NCBI GenBank assembly: GCA_965246875.1
Contig: CBDFFU010000006.1
Location: forward strand, 558,001-622,000
Source of the DNA: DASWYT01 sp965246875
GTDB taxonomy: Bacteria; Pseudomonadota; Alphaproteobacteria; Micavibrionales; SZUA-601
Length of the DNA: 64,000 nt
Direction of reading: 5' to 3'
This document shows, one piece after another, positions 8,833 through 17,791 of the stretch. The position numbers and the translations under genes were made by a program. The notes beneath the pieces were generated by a model. That model was not told the origin of the DNA, did no database searches, and was given only the letters and a program-made list of their open reading frames with translations. The stretch's first letter is position 1, and each line of letters begins with the position of its first letter.

Positions 8833-9339
8833 CTATTTCAATTCCGGTTTTTGCGGCGGTGTGCCATTCCAGCTCATAGGTGCTATAACGGAAATCGATG
8901 TCGTTGGTGAGCCTTCAATAATCCGCGTTGTGCGGGCTACGTAAATCAAACTGCCATTTTTCGTGTCATACAAACGGTCAATCTGCAATGATTTAAAAAT
9001 CAGCGACCGGCTTTCGTCGAACACTTCGGCGCCATTATCATCGGCATCAATCTTGCCTTTAAAGACAATCGGACCGGTTTGTGAACAGGACACGCTGGCA
9101 ATGGACGGGTCCTCGGCTAAACCAACAGCCCCTTTCAAGCCGCCTGTTTTTGGCCGCGCCACGTAACAGGTAACGCCGCTGATTTGCGGGTCATCGAATG
9201 CCGTGATCAGAATTTTATGGTTTGGGCCAATCAGTTTGAACCCAGTACTCACCGCGCCAATATCGCGTGAATCGTCCGCATGAACAGACATCGGCAGGGC
9301 CACAGACATCAGCATTAATAAAACAAACAACTGCATCAT
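8833..9339 (-). CDS. creA: CreA family periplasmic protein
   Basis: 168-residue secreted protein with a cleavable signal peptide (MMQLFVLLMLMSVALPMSVHA). The mature part begins DDSRDIGAVSTGFKLIGPNHKI and continues with the family's diagnostic sequence DDPQISGVTCYVARPKTGG. Further conserved parts are the cysteine in SIASVSCSQTGP and the segment SLIFKSLQIDRLYD. The family is known from E. coli creA, next to the CreBC system, but its biochemical role is unknown. Two cysteines could form a disulfide. The gene stands alone with a shared terminator downstream and is followed upstream by the 2H phosphoesterase gene on the same strand. Confidence 0.93.
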   Translation of the reverse strand: MMQLFVLLMLMSVALPMSVHADDSRDIGAVSTGFKLIGPNHKILITAFDDPQISGVTCYVARPKTGGLKGAVGLAEDPSIASVSCSQTGPIVFKGKIDADDNGAEVFDESRSLIFKSLQIDRLYDTKNGSLIYVARTTRIIEGSPTTSISVIAPMSWNGTPPQKPELK

Positions 9340-9407
9340 TTACCTCATATAGTGTGGGATATATCTCACTCAGGCATAACGTGTTCCCGGATACTGTCAA
9401 GCGACAG

Positions 9408-9941
9408 TTATGTGGCTGCTGTAAAGTCAAATCCGGCGGCGTGACTCCATGGGCCGCCTTGATAATGCCACAGATCAAGACCAATAGCGTGCATAGTGTA
9501 TGACTCAAATTCAGCCGACAGCTTGGCATACAAATCTTTTGCCACATCAGCACGCACTTTGTTTTGGACGGTGATATGCGGCACAAAATGATTTTTGCGA
9601 TCTTGGGGAGCCAGCATGTCATCCCACGCAGACGCCAATTCCTGAAGCAATAGAAGAGCGTCTGGCGCTTCAACCCGGTAAGCAACGCCCGCACCAAAAA
9701 ACAATAACTGGTCGGTCTGCATGTTGAAAATCATACGCTTTGCCGCAATCGTATTTAAAGTATTCATGATCCTGACCAATGAAGTGCCAGGTAATTTATG
9801 AAACAACGTGATATGCGCCGTCAAAAAATTCCGCTCAGGCGGAAAATAACTTTGCCGCAATGCCGTAAAGTGAGTTGCAGCAGCATCATTCATGCGCAGT
9901 GTGAGGATAAGTGGAGCAATAGAATCGTCAGTTGTATGCAT
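9408..9941 (-). CDS. 2H phosphoesterase / 2'-5' RNA ligase family protein
   Basis: 177 residues with the two histidine tetrapeptides of the 2H superfamily: AHITLFHKL near residue 42 and PHITVQNKV near residue 124, spaced as in LigT/ThpR-type cyclic phosphodiesterases. The HxT motifs form the catalytic pair that acts on 2',3'-cyclic or 2',5'-linked phosphates. The substrate is unknown; bacterial relatives act on tRNA-like ends in vitro. No signal peptide, so cytoplasmic. It lies between creA and a tRNA gene on the same strand, without obvious operon partners. Confidence 0.82.
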   Translation of the reverse strand: MHTTDDSIAPLILTLRMNDAAATHFTALRQSYFPPERNFLTAHITLFHKLPGTSLVRIMNTLNTIAAKRMIFNMQTDQLLFFGAGVAYRVEAPDALLLLQELASAWDDMLAPQDRKNHFVPHITVQNKVRADVAKDLYAKLSAEFESYTMHAIGLDLWHYQGGPWSHAAGFDFTAAT

Positions 9942-9977
9942 CGGTTTTTAACAGCAGACAAAATCGAAGTAAAAAGT

Positions 9978-10054
9978 TGGTGGGCCCGGCCAGACTTGAA
10001 CTGGCGACCAGACCGTTATGAGCGGCCGGCTCTAACCAACTGAGCTACAGGCCC
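9978..10054 (-). tRNA. tRNA with CAT anticodon, probably tRNA-Ile2 (or elongator Met)
   Basis: A full cloverleaf reads on the minus strand. The acceptor GGGCCTG pairs with CGGGCCC, the D-arm has GCTC...GAGC, and the anticodon stem GGCCG/CGGTC encloses loop CTCATAA. The T-arm is GCCAG/CTGGC, followed by A and an encoded CCA. Anticodon CAT with a GGGCC acceptor and the TTCAAGT T-loop resembles the lysidine-modified Ile2 tRNA more than elongator Met, but sequence alone does not settle it. It is not the initiator, which is at 24141-24217. Confidence 0.92.
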
Positions 10055-10176
10055 GTAACCGTGGTCGATACAGGTTAACCTTATAACGGTGATATAAGGT
10101 TAAGGAAAGGGGTTTTAAAGGACTTGGCTGTTAGCTAACAGGCCGGTAGAATAGCTACTAAACCAAAGAGACGCCC

Positions 10177-11355
10177 GTGAATTCGATTCAGCATCAACCT
10201 TTTCCTGCCTTGCTCAATAAACAGGGCCAGCCAGCAACCATCTTGCAAGTGATCCCCAGCCTGAAATCCGGCGGGGCGGAGCGGTCGTGTATTGATGTCG
10301 CGGAGGGCATCACCAAAGCGGGTGGCAAGGCCATCATCGTCAGTTCCGGTGGCCGGTGGGTCGGTGAACTGGCACGCTTTCCAAACGCCATGCACATTCA
10401 ACTGCCCGTCCACAGTAAAAACCCGCTGCATATCTGGCGCAACAAAAATATTCTCGCGAAGCTGATCCGTGAATATAATGTCGATATCATTCACGCCCGT
10501 TCACGCGCGCCGGCCTGGTCGGCTTATTTCGCCGCGAAAAAAACCGGCATTCCGTTTATTACGACATTTCATGCCGCCTATAAATTCAGCAGCAGCCTCA
10601 AGAAAAAATACAATGCGGTGATGGCCAAAGGTGTCCGCGTCATCGCCATATCACATTACATTGCACAGCATATCTGGGATAATTACGGTGTCGAAACCAA
10701 GGATATCCGCATCATCCATCGCGGTACGCCACTGGAGAAATTCAACCCGCTGTTCATTCACCCGGAGCGGATGATTAAACTGGCGCGAGCCTGGGGCCTG
10801 CCGGAAGACAAAGCCTTGATCCTGATGCCCAGCCGCTTGACGCGGATCAAGGGGCATCATGTCTTAATCGAAGCCCTGGCAAAACTGCAGCGACGCGACT
10901 GGTTTTGTGTGATTTGCGGCGCAGAAACCAGCAATCATGTGTATCAGGAAGAGTTGACCGACCTGATCCGCGCGCACGGCCTGGAAGAGCAAATCCGCAT
11001 TGTCGGGCATCTGGACGATGTCCCGGCCGCGATGCGCCTGGCACAGATTACAGTGGCCCCCAGCATTGTCCCTGAAGGCTTTGGCCGCATGCCGGTGGAG
11101 GCCCAGGCGGTCGGTTGCCCGGTGGTCATCAGTAAAATCGGCGGTACGCCGGAAACAGTGCTGGACGGTGAAACTGGTATTCTAGTCGCCCCTGACGATG
11201 CTGACGATCTGGCCCGCGGCATCGAGACGGTGTTGAATATGACCGAAGATGAACGCAACCAGATGGCTGTGAAAGCTATGAATTTTGTACAAACCCATTT
11301 TAGCAAGGACGAAATGCAGGGCAAAACACTGGATGTGTACCGCGAAGTGTTGTGA
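10177..11355 (+). CDS. GT-B glycosyltransferase, GT4 family
   Basis: 392-residue retaining-type glycosyltransferase. The N-terminal Rossmann domain has the family's glycine-rich acceptor-side loop (IPSLKSGGAERSCIDVA). The C-terminal donor domain shows MPSRLTRIKGHHVLIEAL and the E-x7-E signature in PEGFGRMPVEAQAVGCPVV, ending with the usual GG.PE.V..GETG..V. Such enzymes add sugars to lipopolysaccharide cores or other envelope glycans, using nucleotide sugars on the cytoplasmic side; the exact sugar is unknown. GTG at 10177 is preferred because of the upstream AAAGAG. The gene stands alone between a tRNA and lipA. Confidence 0.9.
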   Translation: MNSIQHQPFPALLNKQGQPATILQVIPSLKSGGAERSCIDVAEGITKAGGKAIIVSSGGRWVGELARFPNAMHIQLPVHSKNPLHIWRNKNILAKLIREYNVDIIHARSRAPAWSAYFAAKKTGIPFITTFHAAYKFSSSLKKKYNAVMAKGVRVIAISHYIAQHIWDNYGVETKDIRIIHRGTPLEKFNPLFIHPERMIKLARAWGLPEDKALILMPSRLTRIKGHHVLIEALAKLQRRDWFCVICGAETSNHVYQEELTDLIRAHGLEEQIRIVGHLDDVPAAMRLAQITVAPSIVPEGFGRMPVEAQAVGCPVVISKIGGTPETVLDGETGILVAPDDADDLARGIETVLNMTEDERNQMAVKAMNFVQTHFSKDEMQGKTLDVYREVL

Positions 11356-11426
11356 CGCGCCGCACCATAAACAGTGCTTAAGATCTTAATGCTTTTCCAG
11401 ACTGTTCAGGCTATACTCCATTCATT

Positions 11427-12488
11427 ATGACCGACACGTCCAATTCCTTTACAATCCTGTCCAATGCCCGTGCTGTGCCTGTTACAGAGCCGCACTGTGA
11501 CGCCGCAATGACGCCGCATCACGACCCGCTGGCCCGAAAGCAGGAGCTGACACAGCTACGCCATCCGGGCAAGGCGCGTAAACCCGATAATCCGGTACAG
11601 CGCACGAAGCCGGACTGGATCCGTGCCAAGGCACCTGTCAGCGAAGGCTATAAGGCCACGCATCAGATCATGCGCAATCTGAATTTGACGACCGTGTGTG
11701 AAGAGGCAGCCTGTCCGAATATCGGCGAGTGCTGGTCAAAGAGCCATGCCACCTTCATGATCATGGGCGGTACCTGTACACGCGCCTGTTCGTTTTGCAA
11801 TATTGCGACCGGCAAACCGGATGCACTCGACCGGTTTGAACCGCAACGTGTGGCTGTGGCCGTGATGGAATTGGGCCTCAAACATGTCGTCATTACCTCT
11901 GTCGACCGTGACGATTTGGAGGATGGCGGGGCTGAGCATTTCGTGCAAACCATCACGCGCATTCGTAATATGGCGCCGAACACCACGATTGAAATTCTGA
12001 CACCGGATTTCCGCCGCAAGGAAGCGTCGATTGATACAGTCGCAAAGGCACGCCCGGATGTGTTTAATCACAATCTGGAAACCGTGCCGCGTCTTTATAT
12101 GTCGGTGCGGCCGGGCGCGCGTTATTTCTCAAGCCTGCGCCTCCTGCAGCGTGTGAAAGAAATCGATCCGACGATTTTCACAAAGTCGGGTATCATGGTG
12201 GGCTTAGGTGAAACGAAAGAGGAGGTGCGCCAGGTGATGGACGACATGCGTGCTGCCGATGTCGATTTTCTGACGATCGGGCAATACCTGCAACCGACAC
12301 CGAAACATGCCGCCGTCGACCGGTTCGTACACCCAGATGAATTTAAAGAATATGAATCCATGGCACGCGCCAAGGGATTTTTGTTGGTCTCTGCTACACC
12401 GATGACGCGTTCCAGCTATCACGCCGACGATGATTTCAACCGCCTCCGCGCCGCGCGCGAAGCCCAAATGGGTGTTGCGGCGGAGTGA
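11427..12488 (+). CDS. lipA: Lipoyl synthase LipA
   Basis: Radical-SAM enzyme inserting two sulfurs into protein-bound octanoyl groups to make lipoyl cofactors of pyruvate and 2-oxoglutarate dehydrogenases. Both cluster-binding motifs are present. The auxiliary cluster is CEEAACPNIGEC (C-x4-C-x5-C), and the radical-SAM cluster is CTRACSFC (C-x3-C-x2-C). Other hallmarks are SVDRDDLEDGGAEHF, ETVPRLY and the C-terminal RSSYHADD with the auxiliary-cluster serine. At 353 residues it is longer than usual (~320) because of an N-terminal extension; a start further in cannot be excluded. Its stop overlaps the Nudix gene region downstream, suggesting co-transcription. Confidence 0.97.
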   Translation: MTDTSNSFTILSNARAVPVTEPHCDAAMTPHHDPLARKQELTQLRHPGKARKPDNPVQRTKPDWIRAKAPVSEGYKATHQIMRNLNLTTVCEEAACPNIGECWSKSHATFMIMGGTCTRACSFCNIATGKPDALDRFEPQRVAVAVMELGLKHVVITSVDRDDLEDGGAEHFVQTITRIRNMAPNTTIEILTPDFRRKEASIDTVAKARPDVFNHNLETVPRLYMSVRPGARYFSSLRLLQRVKEIDPTIFTKSGIMVGLGETKEEVRQVMDDMRAADVDFLTIGQYLQPTPKHAAVDRFVHPDEFKEYESMARAKGFLLVSATPMTRSSYHADDDFNRLRAAREAQMGVAAE

Positions 12489-12622
12489 CCCGAAGGGTCA
12501 CAGAACACAAAGCGCGCAGCGTTTCCTATAAGGTGAGCCAGGATATCACTTCAGGTCGATGCATTGAGATCATGGGTATCCGTTTCGCTTCTCCCGAGAT
12601 GACGCTAAAAAGAAAGAAAAAT

Positions 12623-13180
12623 ATGAAACTGTATAACGTCGTCTCTGCTTTTATAGGTGATGTGGACAACAACATCCTGTTGATCAAACAACTCAAACCG
12701 CATCGCGCCGATGAAAAATTTGATCAAGGTGATGAGGATGATTTTTACTGGATGATCCCGGGCGGCAAAATGGACCCCGGTGAAACGCGCGAGGAATCCT
12801 TGGTGCGGGAAATTCGGGAAGAAACCGGTTTGACCGCATTGGCACCTTATGAACTGGTCAGCCGTTGCCAATACACGACGCTCAGCGGCGATTCACGCGC
12901 TGATGTTTACACTTATAAAATTAGCAACTGGCAAGGCGATATTCATGTCGACGACCCCTGCCGGCGCGTGATCGAGGCGAAATTTTTTCCACTGGCCGAC
13001 GCCATTGCCAAGATCGATCTCATTGAATGGCGTTGTATGCGGGAACCTTTGCTGACCTATCTGCACAATGATCACACTACACAGGAATGGCACTACCAGT
13101 CACAAGCCGATGGCACTTATAAACCTGTGACGAAAGAGGATTATGCTTGCTTGATTGCAACAGCTGTTGCCAACGCGTGA
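12623..13180 (+). CDS. Nudix hydrolase
   Basis: Nudix-fold pyrophosphohydrolase acting on an unknown nucleoside-diphosphate-linked substrate. The Nudix box is complete: GGKMDPGETREESLV followed by REIREETGL, matching GX5EX7REUXEEXGU. The reading frame is open back to a GTG at 12485 that overlaps the lipA stop. ATG at 12623 is preferred because the fold begins with YNVVSAFIGDVDN right after it; an intermediate ATG is at 12572. The C-terminal third (after RCMREPLLTYLHND) has a Trp/Tyr-rich extension. Located directly downstream of lipA and probably on the same transcript; no functional link is known. Confidence 0.85.
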   Translation: MKLYNVVSAFIGDVDNNILLIKQLKPHRADEKFDQGDEDDFYWMIPGGKMDPGETREESLVREIREETGLTALAPYELVSRCQYTTLSGDSRADVYTYKISNWQGDIHVDDPCRRVIEAKFFPLADAIAKIDLIEWRCMREPLLTYLHNDHTTQEWHYQSQADGTYKPVTKEDYACLIATAVANA

Positions 13181-13244
13181 TCCAGTAAAATATTGACATA
13201 TATTTCCAGAACGATACACTGGGCGCTTGCTAGGAGCCTAAGCC

Positions 13245-13880
13245 ATGAATTCACTTACACTTTTTGATACGCAACCTATGCAGTGGCAGGGCGAAACCAT
13301 CTATGGCCGGACATACAATTTGCCAGACGGTGTGCAAGCGGTTGTCGGCTATAGTAAGGCCGGCGTCAACCTGTTTCATCGCTTACAATTGCCCGGTGGC
13401 TTAGTAGCGCGAAAAAAATGGGTTGGCCATGGTCAAGTGGATAGTTTTGTACACACTGTCGCCGTTGCTCCTTTGAAATATCAAGCGACCTGGGATGGAG
13501 CTGGCCGGTTGAAACAGGAAGAGTTTCGCGCCGAGGGCGAAGCACCGTTGCTGCTTGATTATCTTCGCTATTACAACGGCGCGCATCTTGAGTTGACCCA
13601 AGCGGACGGTGAAAAAACCAGATACATGAAGCGGCCGAATATTGACGGCGCAACAGCGGATGAAGTGTTAAAGGTCGCATCAAACGCTCAAGCAACCATG
13701 GCGGCCAAACCAACTGAAGGTGTCGCAATCATCAGCGACGGCATTCAAACAGACATGCTGGTGCACACCGCGAACGGTACATCTTACACGCTGCGCTTTA
13801 ATGAGGCAGCACGCCAAGTTAACATGCGCACATCAGGGAACAAACCTTGGCAAGTTCTGGACCCAGTGCCGCGTCCTTAA
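13245..13880 (+). CDS. Hypothetical protein
   Basis: Not recognised. The 211-residue product has no signal peptide or membrane segment. It is rich in beta-strand-like segments (QAVVGYSKAGVNLFHRLQLPGG, TSYTLRFNEAARQVNMRT) and has a lysine/glutamine-rich centre. A good ribosome-binding site (TAGGAG) precedes the ATG by 8 nt. The gene ends 2 bp before the perfect parS-like palindrome, so it is a convenient landmark for that site. Codon use matches neighbours. Confidence 0.65.
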   Translation: MNSLTLFDTQPMQWQGETIYGRTYNLPDGVQAVVGYSKAGVNLFHRLQLPGGLVARKKWVGHGQVDSFVHTVAVAPLKYQATWDGAGRLKQEEFRAEGEAPLLLDYLRYYNGAHLELTQADGEKTRYMKRPNIDGATADEVLKVASNAQATMAAKPTEGVAIISDGIQTDMLVHTANGTSYTLRFNEAARQVNMRTSGNKPWQVLDPVPRP

Positions 13881-13882
13881 AA

Positions 13883-13898
13883 TGTTTCACGTGAAACA
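13883..13898. promoter_or_regulatory. parS-type ParB binding site
   Basis: The 16-bp perfect palindrome TGTTTCACGTGAAACA is identical to the well-known bacterial chromosomal parS consensus bound by ParB/Spo0J. It lies in the intergenic space between two convergent genes. A weaker half-similar sequence (ACACGTGAAATC) follows at 13911-13922. In most bacteria parS sites cluster near the replication origin and organise segregation with ParA. No parA or parB gene is in the window, so the assignment rests on exact sequence identity. Confidence 0.85.
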
Positions 13899-13944
13899 TT
13901 TGGCCTTTTTACACGTGAAATCAATTGTTTATAGGAATATAGTC

Positions 13945-15143
13945 CTAAGACAAAATGGGCTTTTTGCGGCCATACAGCAGGTAACCGAGCAGTAAACTGG
14001 CAGCCAGGACAAAGCTTCCCACGCTTAACAGTTGGGCTGGGAAGAGATAGTGCGGCGGGACGCCGGCCATGAAGCCGAGGAATTGGGTTACGGCGACGGA
14101 TAGTAAAGCATCGGTGAAATTGACGATGGAGCCACAACTGGCACGCACGTTGGATGGTGTCACATGTTGCAAGACGACGCCCAAGCGGATCAACCACAGT
14201 TGATAGACAGCCAAAGCAAATAATAAGCAGCATGCCGACATGAAACCGTAATTGCCGCTGAAACCAATGACGAGGAAAGCTGCGATCAAAAAGCCAAATG
14301 TGAACAGCCAACGCCATTGATCGTGACGCCAGCGTGCGGAGAAAAAGCTGCCCACGCACAACGCAAGACTGCATCCGGCCACAAAGACGGTCGTTAATGT
14401 TGGGGACAGCGACCAATCTTTTGCCAGCAACGTACGGTACTCAAAGAACATATACACGAACCCAAAGCTGCAGCTATACAGCCCGATCCAGGCAATACGC
14501 GGTTGATCGCGCATAGCGTATATGCTGTCGCGGCATTGTTGGAGGAACGAAATATGATGGTCAGGTTTGATGCGGCCCACCTCTGGCATGCGATAGAGCA
14601 TGATAAAACTTAAGATACGCACGGCCACACTGCACAAAATAATAATCGACCAACCGAATTCGTGATAAATCCAGATACCGGCGGCCGACAAGGTAACGCC
14701 GGCCCATTGTGCGATTTTAGCATAGCTGCGCACGCGACCAAAATATTCGGTACCATCATAATGCGCCAGTTCGTCATACATATAAGCGTCATACGTTCCG
14801 GAATACATCGTTGACCGTAATGACCACAGCACTAAGCCAATACCAAACCCGATGATATTTGGGAATAATCCCATCAAGGCAAAACCGGTGATGCATAAAA
14901 TTCTGCCTGCAACAGCACTTTACGTCGCGAGAATTGATCGGCCCAGATACCGGATGGAATTTCAAACACAAAGCCAGTCAGATAATAAATCGACAAAAGC
15001 AAGCTGATCATCGTCGGTGCAAAACCGAAATCATTCATCGCCAGAATATATATCGGAAATAGCAGAACGACCGTGCTAAAGAATTGCTGCAAAATAAACA
15101 GACGCGCGATGGGGCGAATAGGAGCAGGGAAGGTTTGGGGCAT
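13945..15143 (-). pseudogene. MFS transporter, frameshifted
   Basis: A major-facilitator protein of about 400 residues is split into two frames. The first 85 or so residues (from 15143) contain the first helices and the loop motif GIWADQFSRRKVLLQ. The reading frame must then shift by one base near 14915 to continue as GRILCITGFALMGLFPNI, which runs to the stop at 13945 with the remaining helices. Without the shift the first part ends after ASPVLP. Either the gene is broken or one base is wrong in the sequence. The start overlaps the upstream GNAT stop (TAATG), so the two are translationally coupled. Substrate unknown. Confidence 0.8.
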
Positions 15144-15676
15144 TACAAAATATTGGACATCATGATCATGTCTTTACGCTCGGCTCCAACGTTTTGCCAG
15201 CTACGCATTACGCCTTCTTTTTCGAAGCCCGCAGTTTCTGCTGCCTTGATAGAAGCTGTATTCCATGGTTCAATATTTAGTTCTAGTCGCGGAATTTTTA
15301 AATCATGTTGTGCCCAACGGACAATTTCTTTTAAAGCAACAGATATTGCACCTTGTCCTCTTGCTGATTGTGCAATCCAATACCCTATTGAAGCACGGCC
15401 TTCTTTGATGGTGTTCAATGATAAACCAATAAAACCTATCGCTCTATCAGTTTTTGCATCAGCTATGGCGAACGAATAGCCTGTATTGTCTTCAAAACGG
15501 CTCCATTGCCGTTTGATATAAGCGAGACCTTCATCATCTGAAAAGATTGCTGGTACAGTTGTAACCAGAGGAATAAGTGGATCAGCTGAGACTTCGCGAA
15601 TAAGTTCAATATCCGTAACTTTGAATTGACGCAGCCGATAAGGAGAAGCGGATAACGTGGGAAATAGTTTTGTCAT
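15143..15676 (-). CDS. GNAT family acetyltransferase (RimJ/RimL-like)
   Basis: 177-residue acetyl-CoA-dependent N-acyltransferase. Conserved GNAT features are visible: the start SPYRLRQFKVTDIELI, the central SIGYWIAQSARGQGAISVAL with the pyrophosphate-binding Q/RGQG loop, and the C-terminal LELNIEPWNTASIKAAETAGFEKEG. This pattern is the RimJ/RimL-type subfamily, which acetylates ribosomal protein N-termini or small molecules; the substrate is not predictable. Its stop codon overlaps the MFS start by one base, suggesting a two-gene unit. A fragment resembling its own last codons is found upstream at about 15718-15745. Confidence 0.88.
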   Translation of the reverse strand: MTKLFPTLSASPYRLRQFKVTDIELIREVSADPLIPLVTTVPAIFSDDEGLAYIKRQWSRFEDNTGYSFAIADAKTDRAIGFIGLSLNTIKEGRASIGYWIAQSARGQGAISVALKEIVRWAQHDLKIPRLELNIEPWNTASIKAAETAGFEKEGVMRSWQNVGAERKDMIMMSNIL

Positions 15677-15717
15677 TCTGCTTCTCAGGGGCGGATGTTG
15701 TTGGGGAGGGAGTTGAG

Positions 15718-15745
15718 CATCACAAAATATTTGACATCATAGTTA
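15718..15745 (-). pseudogene. Remnant of a second GNAT 3' end
   Basis: On the minus strand this stretch reads codons for T-M-M-S-N-I-L followed by a stop, almost the same as the last codons of the intact GNAT gene (MIMMSNIL-stop). The surrounding bases (CACAAAATATTTGACATCAT versus TACAAAATATTGGACATCAT at 15144-15163) align without gaps. It is most simply the tail of a duplicated, otherwise deleted paralogue. Confidence 0.45.
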
Positions 15746-15825
15746 TTTTATATTCGTTACTAGCTTTGTGTTGGGGAGATCGTCTTGAAAGCTTTTATAG
15801 TTTGATAAAGAGATGTTTTATCACA

Positions 15826-16773
15826 TTAAATAGGATTGGGTGGTTTGTTACTCTGATATAAAATATGTTGTGGTTTGATTGACGCCATCGCTTCTTGCAT
15901 AATCTTGCAAGCAGTGGGATGAAGATAGCGATTAGCAACAACAAATTCTGTTTCGTCAGCGGCAGTTAGTTTTAAAGGATTGCCATACATATCGGTGGCT
16001 AAATCGCCAGCTTCTTGCCGAATGAGAATACCAGCACCAGCGTCCCATAATTTGCGGGGATAGCCACATCCGGTAAATGTTCCTCTCAAGATATCAAGCC
16101 CACCACAGGCATAGGGACCTCTGGGACTTGCACCATAAGAGGTAGCTGTTTTCACAACAGCCATATAGTGATCCCATGGTACAGATGCATCTTGTATAAA
16201 ATGTGTGCGTTGCATGTCGCGCCTTTGATTGGGGCCATGCCACGGCTCTCCATTCAGGTAAGCGCCTTTGTCTTTTTCTGCGTAATAAAGCTGGTTGTAC
16301 ATAGGCGCATAAGTAACACCGCTTTGTATCTCACCATCGTTACAATACGACAGGATTACACAAAAATCGTCGGATAAATTCAATATATTCGTTGTGCCAT
16401 CAACCGGATCAACAACCCAAAATTGATCGCGGCTGTAATCGATATCAACTATTTCATTATTTTCTTCGCTTAAAATTTTGTCATCAGGGTAAAGACGTTT
16501 GATTGAGTTTTTGACATACGCATCGACTTCGGCATCCGCTGCGGTCGCGAAAGAATTGATCCGCGCGTAAGAATGATTAAAATCATCATCGCTGATCGGG
16601 CCATCATAAATGAGCTTGGTATGAACATCAAAATAATTATCATGTGTTCCTTGACGTTGTTTCATGACACGTGCGCGTAACAATTCACCAGCTTCATACG
16701 CGATCTGTATCGCGTGAATAGTCTTGGGATTAAACGTTGAAAAATCATAATTGAGCTGGTTAAAATGTAACAA
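15826..16773 (-). CDS. Inositol monophosphatase family phosphatase
   Basis: 315-residue Mg-dependent phosphatase of the inositol monophosphatase/CysQ/HisN group. The metal-binding elements are a SEEN variant of the usual GEE motif (ILSEENNEI), DPVDGTTN, and WDAGAGILI near the C-terminus. Substrates in the family include inositol phosphate, PAP and histidinol phosphate, and these cannot be separated here. A ~40-residue insertion between the first helix and SEEN (containing NYFDVHTKLIYDGPISDDDF) is unusual. The start is supported by AAGAGGAG 6-8 nt upstream. It stands alone, with slightly AT-rich composition. Confidence 0.85.
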   Translation of the reverse strand: MLHFNQLNYDFSTFNPKTIHAIQIAYEAGELLRARVMKQRQGTHDNYFDVHTKLIYDGPISDDDFNHSYARINSFATAADAEVDAYVKNSIKRLYPDDKILSEENNEIVDIDYSRDQFWVVDPVDGTTNILNLSDDFCVILSYCNDGEIQSGVTYAPMYNQLYYAEKDKGAYLNGEPWHGPNQRRDMQRTHFIQDASVPWDHYMAVVKTATSYGASPRGPYACGGLDILRGTFTGCGYPRKLWDAGAGILIRQEAGDLATDMYGNPLKLTAADETEFVVANRYLHPTACKIMQEAMASIKPQHILYQSNKPPNPI

Positions 16774-16864
16774 TTTAATCTCCTCTTTAAAAGCACTTGT
16801 AACGTAGTTGGAAAAAATACACCAATTTTTCTCAGTTATACATTTTTTGAAATTTCAGCTTGTT

Positions 16865-17725
16865 TTAATACGGTTTAATCCGTATTACAACTTTCTGTTC
16901 TGGGTCAAAATCATCCAGCACTTTGTCCATGATGCCCAGATTGACAGCGACTTCGACAGCATTGTTAAGAGTTTCATAAAGCTTGGCTTCATCTTTGGCA
17001 ACGGTGAAACCGACTTTCAACAGGGCCGCGGGTTTATCGGACACGCGGGTAAGTTGACCGGGATTCGCTTTGGCAAAGCCATCACCATTTAGAACATCGG
17101 TCAAGGCAACATCGGCCTTTTTTGTCGTGACGTTCATTAATAACTGCGATGGGTCGGTGATGCTTGATAATGTCTGGATTTTTGCTCTTGGAAAAAATGT
17201 TCTGACAAGATCGATCGAGATATCGCCGTCAATACCGATGAAGGTAATGTTTGGATCGTTCAAACTCTTTGTATCAGTGATCTTGGGGTTGTCGGGTGAT
17301 TTGTAAACGTAAGCCGGCAACAGATTAAAAGGAGCGGTAAAGGACAATTGTTTGACAGCAGAGGCAAACCACGGACCATCTGCACAAACGGCATCGACCT
17401 TGCCAGATTCTAAATCTTGTTTTTGCATCCCGAGTTGAATTTCAGTAAACTTTAATTTCAGATCGAGAAGTTGTGCGATCTTTTTGATAGATTCAACGTT
17501 GAAGCCTTTTAGCTCACCGGAATTGATATCTTTATCAATGAATGGTGGAAAAACGATCATGCCACAATTCAGCGTGCCTGTACGCATGACGCGGTCATAA
17601 GCGGATTCTTTTTGTTGAACATGTGCAACAACATTGTTGTGCTGAGGCATTGTGATTTTGACTGTTGTATAAGCAGCAACAAGAGCGACGATGGCAGACA
17701 GCAAAACAATCGACTGGAGTTTCAT
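16865..17725 (-). CDS. Periplasmic solute-binding protein, family 3 (amino-acid type)
   Basis: 286 residues with an N-terminal hydrophobic segment (LQSIVLLSAIVALVAAYTTV) acting as signal or anchor. The binding domain begins RVMRTGTLNCGMIVFPPFIDKD and continues with GFNVESIKKIAQLLDLKLKF, the typical lobe 1 pattern of SBP_bac_3 proteins. Lobe 2 includes DVALTDVLNGDGFAKANP. These proteins capture polar amino acids or related solutes for ABC importers. No permease or ATPase gene is adjacent, so it may work with a distant transporter or in signalling. ATG is preceded by TTGAGGAT. Confidence 0.83.
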   Translation of the reverse strand: MKLQSIVLLSAIVALVAAYTTVKITMPQHNNVVAHVQQKESAYDRVMRTGTLNCGMIVFPPFIDKDINSGELKGFNVESIKKIAQLLDLKLKFTEIQLGMQKQDLESGKVDAVCADGPWFASAVKQLSFTAPFNLLPAYVYKSPDNPKITDTKSLNDPNITFIGIDGDISIDLVRTFFPRAKIQTLSSITDPSQLLMNVTTKKADVALTDVLNGDGFAKANPGQLTRVSDKPAALLKVGFTVAKDEAKLYETLNNAVEVAVNLGIMDKVLDDFDPEQKVVIRIKPY

Positions 17726-17791
17726 GGAATCCTCAAGGGTTTATCTGACTCCATCTTGATAAATTATGCTTATTTATCAAGCGAATTGTGG

